52,451 nucleotides of DNA from Lachnospiraceae bacterium (lineage in GTDB: Bacteria; Bacillota; Clostridia; Lachnospirales; Lachnospiraceae). This document shows positions 31,275-40,455 of the stretch, in pieces. The translations under genes were made by a program, and so were the position numbers. The notes beneath the pieces are model-generated. The model did no database searches. It was not told the DNA's origin and saw only the letters and a program-made list of their open reading frames with translations. Within the stretch, counting starts at the first letter, position 1, and each line of letters opens with the position of its first letter. The stretch lies in NCBI GenBank assembly GCA_015056725.1, contig SVFS01000009.1, forward strand, positions 1 through 52,451, written 5' to 3'.

Positions 31275-32453
31275 TTATCTGTTTGTATTATTATGTTTTT
31301 CCATCAAGGCATGAATGCGTTCGGTTGGTGTATGAACATAAGAAAGTGATACGTTATGATTCATGAAATCAATAATAGAAGCAACGAATTTGTTCATATT
31401 TGCATTCACATAATATTCACGTTCAAATAATTCAGGTGGCTGATAACAAAGGTTGGTAGTGATAACTTTATCAAAATATCCCTTTGCATAAGCGTTATCA
31501 AATGCTTCCAAGCCATTTGTAAACAGACCAAAAGTAGTACAGATAAATACTCTGTTAGCTCCCATTTCTTTTAATTTGTGAGCTGTATCCAACATACTTT
31601 CGCCGGAAGAAATCATATCATCAACGATGATAACATCTTTTCCTTCAATGTTATCGCCCAAAAACTCATGGGCTACAATAGGGTTTTTACCATTGATGAT
31701 AGTAGAGTAGTCACGGCGTTTATAGAACATACCCGCATCGATACCAAGGACGTTTGCAAAATAGATTGCACGGTCTAAAGCACCTTCATCAGGGCTGATG
31801 ACAATCGTGTGATCTTTATCGATGATAATATCAGGTTCACTTCTAAGTAGGGCTTTTGTGAACTGATAGGTAGGCATAAAATTGTCAAAACCACAAAGAG
31901 GAACGGAATTCTGTACACGAGGGTCGTGAGCATCAAAAGTAATAATATTGCTTACGCCCATCTGGAATAATTCTTCTAATGCATAAGCACAGTCGAGGGA
32001 TTCACGACCGTTACGTTTGTGCTGTCTTCCTTCATATAAGAAAGGCATAATAACGATAATGCGGTGTGCCTTTCCTGTAGCAGCAGCAATCACACGTTTT
32101 AAATCCTGATAGTGGTCATCGGGTGATTTATGGTTAGTAAAACCATTCATTTTATAGGTAATACTATGGTTACATACATCGACAAGAATATATAAATCCT
32201 TACCACGTACTGTTTCATGGAAAACGCCTTTGCTTTCGCCTGTTCCAAAACGTGGGCAATCTACATCAATTAAAAAGTTATCAGCATGATAACCCTGAAA
32301 TGCCGGGTCGTTTGTTAAATCGATATGTGTTTGTTTACGGAATGATACTAAGTAATCATTAATTACTTTGCCTACTTCAGCGGCAGAGTCCATAGCAACA
32401 ATTTTGAGAGGTGCTACAGGTAGTGCTTGTTCTAACATACTTGTGTCTGTCAT
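31275..32453 (-). CDS. prs: Ribose-phosphate pyrophosphokinase (long form)
   Basis: Makes PRPP from ribose 5-phosphate and ATP for purine, pyrimidine, histidine and tryptophan synthesis. The 392-residue protein is longer than the ~315-residue classical enzyme, with extra N-terminal residues and insertions. The PRPP-binding loop VIIVDDMISSGES and the ETVRGKDLYIL and MPFLYEGRQHKRNGRES (RQ-loop-like) motifs are clear. The canonical FSG-N-A-HPEL opening is not seen. GGAGG lies just upstream on the minus strand. Longer divergent Prs proteins are known in Lachnospiraceae. Confidence 0.9.
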   Translation of the reverse strand: MTDTSMLEQALPVAPLKIVAMDSAAEVGKVINDYLVSFRKQTHIDLTNDPAFQGYHADNFLIDVDCPRFGTGESKGVFHETVRGKDLYILVDVCNHSITYKMNGFTNHKSPDDHYQDLKRVIAAATGKAHRIIVIMPFLYEGRQHKRNGRESLDCAYALEELFQMGVSNIITFDAHDPRVQNSVPLCGFDNFMPTYQFTKALLRSEPDIIIDKDHTIVISPDEGALDRAIYFANVLGIDAGMFYKRRDYSTIINGKNPIVAHEFLGDNIEGKDVIIVDDMISSGESMLDTAHKLKEMGANRVFICTTFGLFTNGLEAFDNAYAKGYFDKVITTNLCYQPPELFEREYYVNANMNKFVASIIDFMNHNVSLSYVHTPTERIHALMEKHNNTNR

Positions 32454-32486
32454 GATGATCCTCCGTTGTACGCTTTATCCTTTCTT

Positions 32487-32515
32487 AATTTATAATATTA
32501 CTAGTGACACGTCAA
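32487..32515 (-). promoter_or_regulatory. Promoter of prs
   Basis: On the minus strand, TTGACG (32510-32515) and TAAATT (32487-32492) are 17 nt apart; a TATAAA at 32489-32494 would give 15 nt. The -35 directly abuts that of the opposite promoter. Confidence 0.55.
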
Positions 32516-32532
32516 GGGAATTCTAGTAAAAT
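32504..32532 (+). promoter_or_regulatory. Promoter of the DUF512-der operon
   Basis: GTGACA at 32504-32509 and TAAAAT at 32527-32532, 17 nt apart. A small hairpin CTATCT-TTC-AGATAG at 32546-32560 lies in the leader. Confidence 0.5.
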
Positions 32533-32605
32533 AAATGTGGTATGTCTATCTTTCAGATAGAAAGAGAATATAGAAAAAACAATAGTTTTATATCGGGAGA
32601 GCACG

Positions 32606-33907
32606 ATGAAAAATCATATTGTGAAACGGGTTATTCCGGGGTCTATCGCAGAAGAAATGGGATTTGAACCCGGGGATGCGGTTGTTAAAATAAATAATGA
32701 AGAAATTGAAGATATATTTGATTATCAGTATCTGATGCAGGATGAATATATAGAAGTAACAGTACTTACAAAAGATGGCGAAGAATGTATTCTGGAGATT
32801 GAAAAAGAATATCAGGAAGATTTGGGAGTGGAATTTGAAAATGGTCTGATGGATGAATACAGAAGCTGTCATAATAAATGTATTTTCTGTTTTATCGATC
32901 AGATGCCGAAAGGAATGCGGGAAACATTATATTTTAAAGATGATGATTCCAGATTGTCTTTCCTGCAGGGGAATTATGTGACACTGACCAATATGTCGGA
33001 TAAGGATGTGGAACGCATTGTAAAGTATCATTTGTCCCCGATTAATATTTCGTTCCAGACAACAAATCCGGAGCTTCGTTGCATGATGCTGCACAATCGT
33101 TTTGCCGGAGAGGCGTTAAAGAAGGTGGATACATTGTATTCTGCCGGTATTATTATGAATGGGCAGATTGTTCTTTGCAAGGGCGTAAATGATAAAGCAG
33201 AATTGGAAAGAAGTATTCGGGATTTGACGAAATATCTTCCTTATTTAGAAAGTGTTTCTGTTGTTCCGGTGGGACTGTCAAAGCATCGTGAAGGCTTGTA
33301 TCCTCTCGAACCATTTACGAAAGAGGATGCGGAAGTTGTCATTGATATGATTGAAGAATGGCAGAAAAAAATATATCCACAGTATGGTCTTCATTTTATT
33401 CATGCAAGTGACGAATGGTATATTCTTGCAGAGCGGGAGTTGCCGGAAGAAGAGCGTTATGACGGATATCTGCAGCTTGAAAATGGTGTTGGTATGCTCA
33501 GACTCATGATGAATGAGTTTGAAGAAGCAATGAATGAGAAAAGGACTGTGATTTCAAAAGAATTGTCTCTCATAACGGGTAAACTTGCGTATCCGTATAT
33601 TTGCCGTATGGCAGAAACAATCATGAAGGAGTATCCGGAACTTACGATACATGTGTATCCGATTGTAAATGATTTTTTTGGAGAGCAAATTACGGTTTCC
33701 GGTCTGTTAACAGGTCAGGATATACTTGCTCAGTTGAAGGGAAAGCTACTCGGTGAAGTGTTGTTATTACCTGAAAATGTATTGCGTGCAGGAGAGAGAG
33801 TTTTCCTGGATGATTATACAGTTGAGGATTTGGAAAAAACTTTACAAGTGAGGGTGGATATTGTAAAATCAAGCGGATATGATTTCGTAGAGAAAATCCT
33901 TCAGTAG
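32606..33907 (+). CDS. DUF512 protein with PDZ-like and radical-SAM-like domains
   Basis: A 433-residue protein. Residues 1-60 look like a PDZ domain (IPGSIAEEMGFEPGDAVVKIN); around residue 93 the cluster CHNKCIFCFIDQMP has the CxxxCxxC spacing of radical S-adenosylmethionine enzymes, and DUF512 occupies the C-terminal half. The function is not established, though it is almost always encoded just upstream of der in Clostridia, hinting at a ribosome- or envelope-related role. The start has GGGAG upstream and gives the usual N-terminus. Confidence 0.88.
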   Translation: MKNHIVKRVIPGSIAEEMGFEPGDAVVKINNEEIEDIFDYQYLMQDEYIEVTVLTKDGEECILEIEKEYQEDLGVEFENGLMDEYRSCHNKCIFCFIDQMPKGMRETLYFKDDDSRLSFLQGNYVTLTNMSDKDVERIVKYHLSPINISFQTTNPELRCMMLHNRFAGEALKKVDTLYSAGIIMNGQIVLCKGVNDKAELERSIRDLTKYLPYLESVSVVPVGLSKHREGLYPLEPFTKEDAEVVIDMIEEWQKKIYPQYGLHFIHASDEWYILAERELPEEERYDGYLQLENGVGMLRLMMNEFEEAMNEKRTVISKELSLITGKLAYPYICRMAETIMKEYPELTIHVYPIVNDFFGEQITVSGLLTGQDILAQLKGKLLGEVLLLPENVLRAGERVFLDDYTVEDLEKTLQVRVDIVKSSGYDFVEKILQ

Positions 33908-33941
33908 AATGGAATTATAAATAGAAGAAAAGGAAGTAAAA

Positions 33942-35279
33942 ATGGCAAAAAGAAGAGGAAAACCGGTAGTTGCAGTAGTAGGTAGACCGAATGTAGGAAA
34001 GTCTACTTTATTTAATGTACTTGCAGGCGAAAAGATTTCAATTGTAAAAGACACACCGGGTATTACAAGAGATAGAATTTATGCAGATGTGACATGGCTG
34101 AATTATGCATTTACTCTGGTAGATACAGGAGGTATTGAACCGGAAAGCAAGGATATTATTTTATCCCAGATGAGAGAACAGGCACAGATTGCGATTGATA
34201 CAGCAGATGTGATTATGTTTATGACAGACGTAAGACAGGGACTTGTAGATGCAGATGCAAAAGTAGCAGATATGCTTCGAAGAGCCCAAAAGCCGGTTAT
34301 TCTTGTTGTAAATAAAGTAGATAATTATAATACGATGATGCCGGATGTATATGAGTTTTATAATCTTGGTATCGGTGATCCGCATCCGATTTCTGCGGCA
34401 AACAGAACAGGAATCGGCGATATGCTTGATGAAGTGGTTAAATATTTCCCGGATGTAACAGAAGAAGAGGAAGAAGATGACAGAATCCGTGTTGCAATCG
34501 TAGGAAAACCGAATGTTGGTAAATCTTCTATTATTAATAGATTATTAGGTGAAAACCGTCTGATTGTATCGGATATTGCAGGTACAACAAGAGATGCTGT
34601 TGATACAGAAGTGAAATACAATGGCAAGGAATATGTGTTTATTGATACGGCCGGCCTTCGCAGAAAGAATAAGATTAAAGAAGAATTAGAGCGTTTTATG
34701 ATTATCCGAACGGTCAGTGCAGTAGAACGTGCGGATATTGTAGTGCTCGTAATTGATGCGACCGAAGGTGTTACAGAACAGGATGCCAAGATTGCCGGAA
34801 TTGCCCATGACAGAGGAAAGGGCATGATTATTGCAGTCAATAAATGGGACGCAATTGAAAAGAACGATAAAACAGTCAATGAGTTTTCAGCAAAGATTAA
34901 ACAGGTACTTTCATTTATGCCGTATGCAGAAATGCTTTTCATTTCAGCACTTACAGGTCAGAGATTACCGAAATTGTATGACACAATAGAAGCTGTACAT
35001 GAAAACCATTCTTTACGCGTGGCAACAGGTGTGTTAAATGAAATCATGTCGGAAGCTGTTGTAATGCAACAGCCACCTTCTGATAAGGGAAAGAGACTGA
35101 GACTTTATTATATTACACAGGTAGCGGTAAAACCGCCTACTTTTGTAATATTTGTAAATGATAAAGAACTGATGCATTTCTCATATACAAGATATATCGA
35201 GAACCAGATTCGTGCATCATTTGGCTTTAAAGGTACACCACTGAAATTCATTATCAGAGAACGTAAGGAGAATCAGTAA
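33942..35279 (+). CDS. der: Ribosome biogenesis GTPase Der (EngA)
   Basis: A double-GTPase required for 50S assembly. The 445-residue protein has two GTPase domains: G1 motifs GRPNVGKS (residues 14-21) and GKPNVGKS (near 186), each with DTPG or DTAG and NKxD boxes, then a C-terminal KH-like domain ([17 protein letters not shown] at the end). Its stop overlaps the plsY start by one base (TAATG). Length is normal. Confidence 0.98.
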   Translation: MAKRRGKPVVAVVGRPNVGKSTLFNVLAGEKISIVKDTPGITRDRIYADVTWLNYAFTLVDTGGIEPESKDIILSQMREQAQIAIDTADVIMFMTDVRQGLVDADAKVADMLRRAQKPVILVVNKVDNYNTMMPDVYEFYNLGIGDPHPISAANRTGIGDMLDEVVKYFPDVTEEEEEDDRIRVAIVGKPNVGKSSIINRLLGENRLIVSDIAGTTRDAVDTEVKYNGKEYVFIDTAGLRRKNKIKEELERFMIIRTVSAVERADIVVLVIDATEGVTEQDAKIAGIAHDRGKGMIIAVNKWDAIEKNDKTVNEFSAKIKQVLSFMPYAEMLFISALTGQRLPKLYDTIEAVHENHSLRVATGVLNEIMSEAVVMQQPPSDKGKRLRLYYITQVAVKPPTFVIFVNDKELMHFSYTRYIENQIRASFGFKGTPLKFIIRERKENQ

Positions 35280-35932
35280 TGGGACGATTAATATGCCTTG
35301 TAATAGGCTATGTTTGTGGACTGTTTCAGACAGCATATATTTATGGTAAGTCCAAAGGAATTGACATCAGGGAAAAAGGCAGCGGAAATGCGGGAACAAC
35401 GAATACTCTTCGGGTTTTTGGTGCAAAAGCCGGATTAATAGTATTGTTGGGAGATGTGCTGAAATGTGCGGTTGCATGTCTCATTGCCAGATATTTTATT
35501 GTACCAATGTTTCCGGATGAAAAATATTTACTGATATTGTATGCGGCTGCAGGAGCTATTTTAGGTCACGATTTTCCATTTTATATGAACTTTAAAGGCG
35601 GAAAAGGAATTGCAGCAACAGCAGGTCTGATTTGTTGCCTGCATTGGCATTTCTTTGTTGTGGGGGTAATTGTATTTTTCACAACATTCTTTGTGACACA
35701 TTATGTTTCGCTTGGCTCTTTGCTTGTTTATGCAGCATTTATGGCTCAGATTATTATCGAAGGACAGAGAGGGCTGTTTGGAGCAACACAGGTACAGCTT
35801 AATGAAATGTATGTGATTGCATTTGTGCTTGCTGTGATTGCATATGGAAAACATTGGGAAAATATTAAGCGTCTCTTAAAAGGCGAAGAGAGAAAAACAT
35901 ACCTTTCCAAGAAGAAAAAGGAGCAGAAATAA
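35279..35932 (+). CDS. plsY: Glycerol-3-phosphate acyltransferase PlsY
   Basis: Transfers the acyl group of acyl-phosphate (made by PlsX) to glycerol 3-phosphate, giving lysophosphatidic acid in the inner membrane. The 217-residue protein has about five transmembrane segments and the motifs GSGNAGTTNTLR, GHDFPFYMNFKGGKGIAA and the late PlsY loop. It overlaps der and gpsA by one base at each end, so the three form a translationally coupled set that supplies phospholipid precursors. Confidence 0.96.
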   Translation: MGRLICLVIGYVCGLFQTAYIYGKSKGIDIREKGSGNAGTTNTLRVFGAKAGLIVLLGDVLKCAVACLIARYFIVPMFPDEKYLLILYAAAGAILGHDFPFYMNFKGGKGIAATAGLICCLHWHFFVVGVIVFFTTFFVTHYVSLGSLLVYAAFMAQIIIEGQRGLFGATQVQLNEMYVIAFVLAVIAYGKHWENIKRLLKGEERKTYLSKKKKEQK

Positions 35933-36939
35933 TGGCAAAAGTAGGACTTATCGGAGCAGGAAGCTGGGGAACAGCTTTATCGAAATTAGTATGCGATAAT
36001 GGGCATGATGTAACAGTATGGTCTATTATGGAATCAGAAATCGAAATGCTGAAAACAGCACATGAACATAAAGATAAGCTTCCGGGAGTAGTATTACCGG
36101 AAAGTATTTGCTATACAACGGATTTGAAGCAGGCAATATCCGGAATGGACGTTCTTGTGCTTGCTGTTCCGTCTCCGTTTACAAGAAGTACATCTAAAAT
36201 GATGGCAGAATATGTGACGAATGGACAGAAAATTGTAAATGTTGCAAAAGGTATTGAAGAAGCAACACTTATGACTTTGACGGAAATTATCGAGGAAGAA
36301 ATTCCGCAGGCAGATGTGGCGGTATTGTCCGGTCCAAGTCATGCGGAAGAAGTAGGAAAAGGACTTCCGACAACAGCAGTAGTCGGAGCAAAGACAAAAG
36401 AAACAGCAGAGTATTTACAGAATATTTTTATGTGTAACGTATTCCGTGTATATATCAGCCCTGATATTTTAGGTATTGAGCTTGGCGGTTCTTTAAAGAA
36501 TGTCATTGCACTTGCAGCAGGTATTGCTGACGGTCTTGGCTATGGTGACAATACAAAGGCAGCTCTTATTACACGTGGTATTACGGAAGTTGCCAGACTG
36601 GGAATGGCAATGGGCGGAAAGATGGAAACCTTTGCAGGTCTTACCGGTATCGGTGATTTGATTGTAACCTGTGCTTCCATGCATTCCAGAAACAGACGTG
36701 CGGGTATTCTGATTGGTCAGGGTAAATCCATGCAGGAAGCAATGGATGAGGTAAAGCAGATTGTAGAAGGTGTTTATTCTGCAAAGGCAGCCGTTGGACT
36801 TGCACAAAAATATGGTGTGCAATTACCGATTATTGAACAGGTAAATGCCGTTCTGTTTGATGGAAAAGATGTTAGACTTGCAGTAGAAGACCTGATGCTT
36901 CGTGATAAAAAGATAGAAATCAGTTCTGACTGGAAATAA
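35932..36939 (+). CDS. gpsA: NAD(P)H-dependent glycerol-3-phosphate dehydrogenase
   Basis: Reduces dihydroxyacetone phosphate to glycerol 3-phosphate, the substrate of PlsY encoded directly upstream. The 335-residue protein begins with the dinucleotide motif VGLIGAGSWGTAL. It contains VLSGPSHAEEV, the catalytic-lysine region ELGGSLKNVIALAAG, and TGIGDLIVTC. The start overlaps the plsY stop by one base. The metabolic pairing of plsY with gpsA is common in Firmicutes. Confidence 0.97.
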   Translation: MAKVGLIGAGSWGTALSKLVCDNGHDVTVWSIMESEIEMLKTAHEHKDKLPGVVLPESICYTTDLKQAISGMDVLVLAVPSPFTRSTSKMMAEYVTNGQKIVNVAKGIEEATLMTLTEIIEEEIPQADVAVLSGPSHAEEVGKGLPTTAVVGAKTKETAEYLQNIFMCNVFRVYISPDILGIELGGSLKNVIALAAGIADGLGYGDNTKAALITRGITEVARLGMAMGGKMETFAGLTGIGDLIVTCASMHSRNRRAGILIGQGKSMQEAMDEVKQIVEGVYSAKAAVGLAQKYGVQLPIIEQVNAVLFDGKDVRLAVEDLMLRDKKIEISSDWK

Positions 36940-36984
36940 TATTGGCTTCACGCTAAAGGGGAAAGAAAACACAAGGGTAGCAGT

Positions 36985-37881
36985 ATGATTAAATGTACGA
37001 ATTGTAACAAAGTATTCGATGAAGAGAAATACTATGGCATATGCCCAAAATGTGCCACATACAACAGGCCAAAACGGAACGATAATATTGATGAAATGTT
37101 TGGCTTTGAAAACGCGTATTCTGATACAGATTTTACGACAAAACAGTATGGTGAAAAAGATCATGACAGAATGCACAAACAGTATGATGGTGTTTCGTCA
37201 AAGACATTACACAAAAATCCTATACCAACTTACGAACAGATGAAGTTGGATATCGATAAGAAAAATAATCGTCGGAGTAAAACCAAAAGAACGGTGACAA
37301 TTTCCGGAGATTCTTCACACAGAAGTATGATGGCAATAAATTTGTTGACGATTGTTATTTTTGCAATAATCATGCTTGTATGCGGTCTTACTTGTGTAAC
37401 TGCAAAAAAAGCTGCAACAAAGGCAGAATATACCTTGTCATATGAAACGGAACAGGTCGGATGCGGAGAAGTTTTTGACTACTACGGAATTCCGATAAGC
37501 GTAAGTCATGCAGAGGTTATTGATACAGAGCTCATTAAGGAAGGACTTCCGGATGGGATGAAAATGATTGCCATACATATCAACCGCCATACGGAAGATC
37601 ATGTCTATGTCTCTGCTGATGAGTGCGTTTATATAAAAGACAATGATACATACAGACGGCCAATTAATCGTTATGAGTTGGAAACAGCATTTATTATGTT
37701 AAATATAAATTCTGATCTTATATTGACAGATACAGGAATGTTATACAGGGATGGTATGTTTGTTGTGCTTGTAGATGAAGATGCAGATGAAGTAACACTT
37801 GTTTTGGATCAGAAAAAAGAAGTGAATAAAATAAATGTCTTAAATAAGCGTTTTGAAGTGGCACTTCCGTTAGGAGAATAG
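36985..37881 (+). CDS. Zinc-ribbon membrane protein of unknown function
   Basis: A 298-residue protein not recognised as a named family. An N-terminal zinc ribbon (MIKCTNCNKVF ... GICPKCATYN) of two CxxC pairs is followed by a ~80-residue charged linker, a single transmembrane helix (about residues 113-134, LLTIVIFAIIMLVCGLTCV) and an extracytoplasmic domain rich in beta-strand-like sequence resembling DUF4352-type folds. The zinc ribbon would be cytoplasmic. It precedes another membrane-anchored protein by 3 nt and a MoxR/VWA pair, suggesting a joint unit. Confidence 0.6.
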   Translation: MIKCTNCNKVFDEEKYYGICPKCATYNRPKRNDNIDEMFGFENAYSDTDFTTKQYGEKDHDRMHKQYDGVSSKTLHKNPIPTYEQMKLDIDKKNNRRSKTKRTVTISGDSSHRSMMAINLLTIVIFAIIMLVCGLTCVTAKKAATKAEYTLSYETEQVGCGEVFDYYGIPISVSHAEVIDTELIKEGLPDGMKMIAIHINRHTEDHVYVSADECVYIKDNDTYRRPINRYELETAFIMLNINSDLILTDTGMLYRDGMFVVLVDEDADEVTLVLDQKKEVNKINVLNKRFEVALPLGE

Positions 37882-37884
37882 AAA

Positions 37885-38385
37885 ATGAGTATGAAATTAG
37901 TAGTCAGACTGATTGTAATGTTTTTTATTGCCATAAGTGTTATTGGCTCTGTTGGCTCTTATGTAGATACATTAGATTATGAAGTTGGTAATAAGGAACC
38001 CCAAATTGTATCGGTAGAGGGAGAATTTGTAGAAGTAGAAGATTTGCCTTCAGGAATTAAATGGGATGAGTATTATTCGGAAGATTATAAACCGGTCAGA
38101 TTAGATTATGTTTTATATAATCCGGCAAATACACTCCTTTATCTGACAGGTAGTATAGCCGAATATGATGCGGAAACGGAATATGGTTATTGCAGTACAT
38201 TATCGCAGTCAAATGATGGAATGCTCATTGACTATTATTATTACTGTGATGTGCTTCCGGCAGATTGTACAGGGACACATACGGAATATATCCGTGTACC
38301 GATAGAAGCAAACCATGTTGTAGTCACTACTTATGCAGATGATGACAGAGACGAAGTAATCGAACAAGTTGTGTTTTTAAAATAG
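37885..38385 (+). CDS. Uncharacterised membrane-anchored or secreted protein
   Basis: A 166-residue protein with one N-terminal hydrophobic segment (LVVRLIVMFFIAISVIGSV, about residues 5-23) acting as signal anchor, followed by an acidic tyrosine-rich outer domain. No lipobox cysteine follows the helix and I recognise no family. The start lies 3 nt after the stop of the previous gene, with GGAG inside that gene, so both are co-translated. The next gene begins 12 nt after its stop. Confidence 0.55.
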   Translation: MSMKLVVRLIVMFFIAISVIGSVGSYVDTLDYEVGNKEPQIVSVEGEFVEVEDLPSGIKWDEYYSEDYKPVRLDYVLYNPANTLLYLTGSIAEYDAETEYGYCSTLSQSNDGMLIDYYYYCDVLPADCTGTHTEYIRVPIEANHVVVTTYADDDRDEVIEQVVFLK

Positions 38386-38397
38386 GAGGAAACGTTA

Positions 38398-39210
38398 GTG
38401 AAAGGATTTGACAGCACGAAAGAATATGTTGCTTCGGAGCAGCTCATGGCAAGTGTAAACGTTGCTATTGCATTACAGAAGCCACTTTTGATTAAAGGTG
38501 AACCGGGAACAGGTAAAACAATGCTTGCTCAGGCAGTTGCAGAGTCCTTAGGGAAAAAACTGATTATCTGGAATGTGAAATCTACAACAAAAGCGCAGGA
38601 TGGGCTTTATATGTATGATACGATTCAGAGACTATATGACGGACAGTTTGGCGAAGAAGGCGTAGATGATATTGCTAGATATATTAAGCTTGGTAAATTA
38701 GGTGAAGCATTTGAATCTGATGAGCAGGTGGTATTATTAATTGATGAAATAGATAAAGCAGATTTGGAATTCCCAAATGATTTATTATGGGAACTGGATC
38801 AGATGGAATTTTATATTCATGAGACAAAAAGAACGGTAAAGGCAAAACACCGTCCGATTGTAATTATTACAAGTAATGCAGAAAAGGAATTACCGGATGC
38901 GTTCTTACGTCGATGCATTTTCCATTATATTGATTTTCCGGATAAAGAATTGATGGCAGAAATTGTAAAGACACATTATCCGAATGTGGAAGAAAATCTG
39001 CTTCAAAATGCAATGGAAGTATTTTATGCTATCCGTTCCATGAGAGATGTACGTAAGAAACCAAGTACATCTGAGCTTATTGACTGGATTAACGCCCTTC
39101 AGCTTGGCGGTATTCCGGCAGATACTTTAAAATCGTCCTTACCATTTGTAGGAGTTGTTGTAAAAAAGGATGAGGATTTAGAAGTAGTACGTCACGCAAA
39201 TAACTTGTAA
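38398..39210 (+). CDS. MoxR-family AAA ATPase
   Basis: A 270-residue AAA+ ATPase of the MoxR group, which act as chaperones for metal insertion or complex assembly together with VWA proteins. Walker A GEPGTGKTM occurs near residue 38, Walker B LLIDEIDKAD near 118, and the arginine-finger/sensor region ITSNAEKELPDAFLRRC near 160. The start is GTG at 38398, with AGGAGGA spaced 7 nt upstream and overlapping the preceding stop. It is followed after 9 nt by the VWA gene, its expected partner. Confidence 0.88.
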   Translation: MKGFDSTKEYVASEQLMASVNVAIALQKPLLIKGEPGTGKTMLAQAVAESLGKKLIIWNVKSTTKAQDGLYMYDTIQRLYDGQFGEEGVDDIARYIKLGKLGEAFESDEQVVLLIDEIDKADLEFPNDLLWELDQMEFYIHETKRTVKAKHRPIVIITSNAEKELPDAFLRRCIFHYIDFPDKELMAEIVKTHYPNVEENLLQNAMEVFYAIRSMRDVRKKPSTSELIDWINALQLGGIPADTLKSSLPFVGVVVKKDEDLEVVRHANNL

Positions 39211-39219
39211 GAGGGTTTT

Positions 39220-40428
39220 ATGTTTTATAACTTTTTTCAGACTTGCAAAGCAAAGGGCTTAAATATTACATTAAGTGAATGGCTGACTTTACAGGAGGCA
39301 CTGGATAAAGGGCTGGTTGGAAGTAATCTTACCCAGTTTTATTACGTTGCCCGCATGATTCTGGTAAAGAGTGAAACAGACTTTGATAAGTTTGATATGG
39401 CATTTGAAGAATGCTTTAAAGGTGTGAAAACAGAAAATGAAGTAACAGCACAGATGCTGAGATGGTTGGATAAGTCTGATATGGTGGAGCTGGCCCATGA
39501 GGAAGCAAGACAACATCTGAATCAGATGGAAACCGGTGATACTAAAATAGATAAAGAAGATGTTGAAGAAAAGTTTAAACAGCGTCTGAAGGACCAGGAT
39601 AGTGAGCATAATGGTGGCTCCTTCTGGATTGGTACGATGGGAAAAACTTCTTTTGGTAATACCGGTGGAAACGTCGGAGGTGTCCGTGTCGGCGGTAAGA
39701 CAGGTTACCAGTCTGCTTTTGCGGTAATCGGAGCCAGAAAGTATAAAGATTTTCGTGATGACAGAGTACTTGATAACAGACAGTTTCAGATGGCATTTCG
39801 AAGACTTCGTCAGTTTTCTACCAAGCTGGACATTCCGAAAACAGAGCTTGATATCAATGCAACTGTTGATAAGACTTGTAATAATGGCGGATATCTTCAG
39901 ATTGTCATGGATAAACCACGAAAAAATGCGGTAAAGCTATTATTATTATTTGATTCGGGTGGTACAATGATACCATACAGTAGCTTAATGAATGATTTGT
40001 TCCAAGCTGTCAATAAATCAAATCATTTTAAAGATGTAAAATGTTATTATTTCCACAATTGTATTTACAGTAAATTATATAAAACACCGGAATGTGAAAA
40101 TGGTGAATGGGTAGATACTGAGTGGATGTTTAGAAATCTTGATAGTGATTACAAGGTAATTATTGTAGGTGATGCTGCGATGGCACCGGAGGAACTGTAT
40201 TCTACAACAGGGAATTACAGAGGTCCTAATGGTGGACTTTCCGGTTATGACTGGCTCTTGCTGATGAAGAGTCACTATAAGAAAATTATTTGGATGAATC
40301 CGAAGATGGCACCGGGACATGCACCGTGGAGAGAAGCAGAAACAGCGATTAAGGCAATGCTCCCAATGTATAAGCTGACGGTAAAAGGCTTAAATGAGGG
40401 TATGATAAAGCTGATGAGCAATAAATAA
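39220..40428 (+). CDS. VWA-like protein, partner of the MoxR ATPase
   Basis: A 402-residue protein. The C-terminal ~180 residues look like a von Willebrand A fold of the CoxE type: LLLLFDSGGTMIPYSS resembles the MIDAS motif DxSxS, but the two serines are replaced by glycine (DSGGT), so metal binding may be altered. The N-terminal half is helical and charged. The gene is adjacent to the MoxR ATPase, a pairing seen across bacteria; the substrate is unknown. Confidence 0.75.
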   Translation: MFYNFFQTCKAKGLNITLSEWLTLQEALDKGLVGSNLTQFYYVARMILVKSETDFDKFDMAFEECFKGVKTENEVTAQMLRWLDKSDMVELAHEEARQHLNQMETGDTKIDKEDVEEKFKQRLKDQDSEHNGGSFWIGTMGKTSFGNTGGNVGGVRVGGKTGYQSAFAVIGARKYKDFRDDRVLDNRQFQMAFRRLRQFSTKLDIPKTELDINATVDKTCNNGGYLQIVMDKPRKNAVKLLLLFDSGGTMIPYSSLMNDLFQAVNKSNHFKDVKCYYFHNCIYSKLYKTPECENGEWVDTEWMFRNLDSDYKVIIVGDAAMAPEELYSTTGNYRGPNGGLSGYDWLLLMKSHYKKIIWMNPKMAPGHAPWREAETAIKAMLPMYKLTVKGLNEGMIKLMSNK

Positions 40429-40455
40429 AACAATGAAGATAAAGAGGAGATAATT

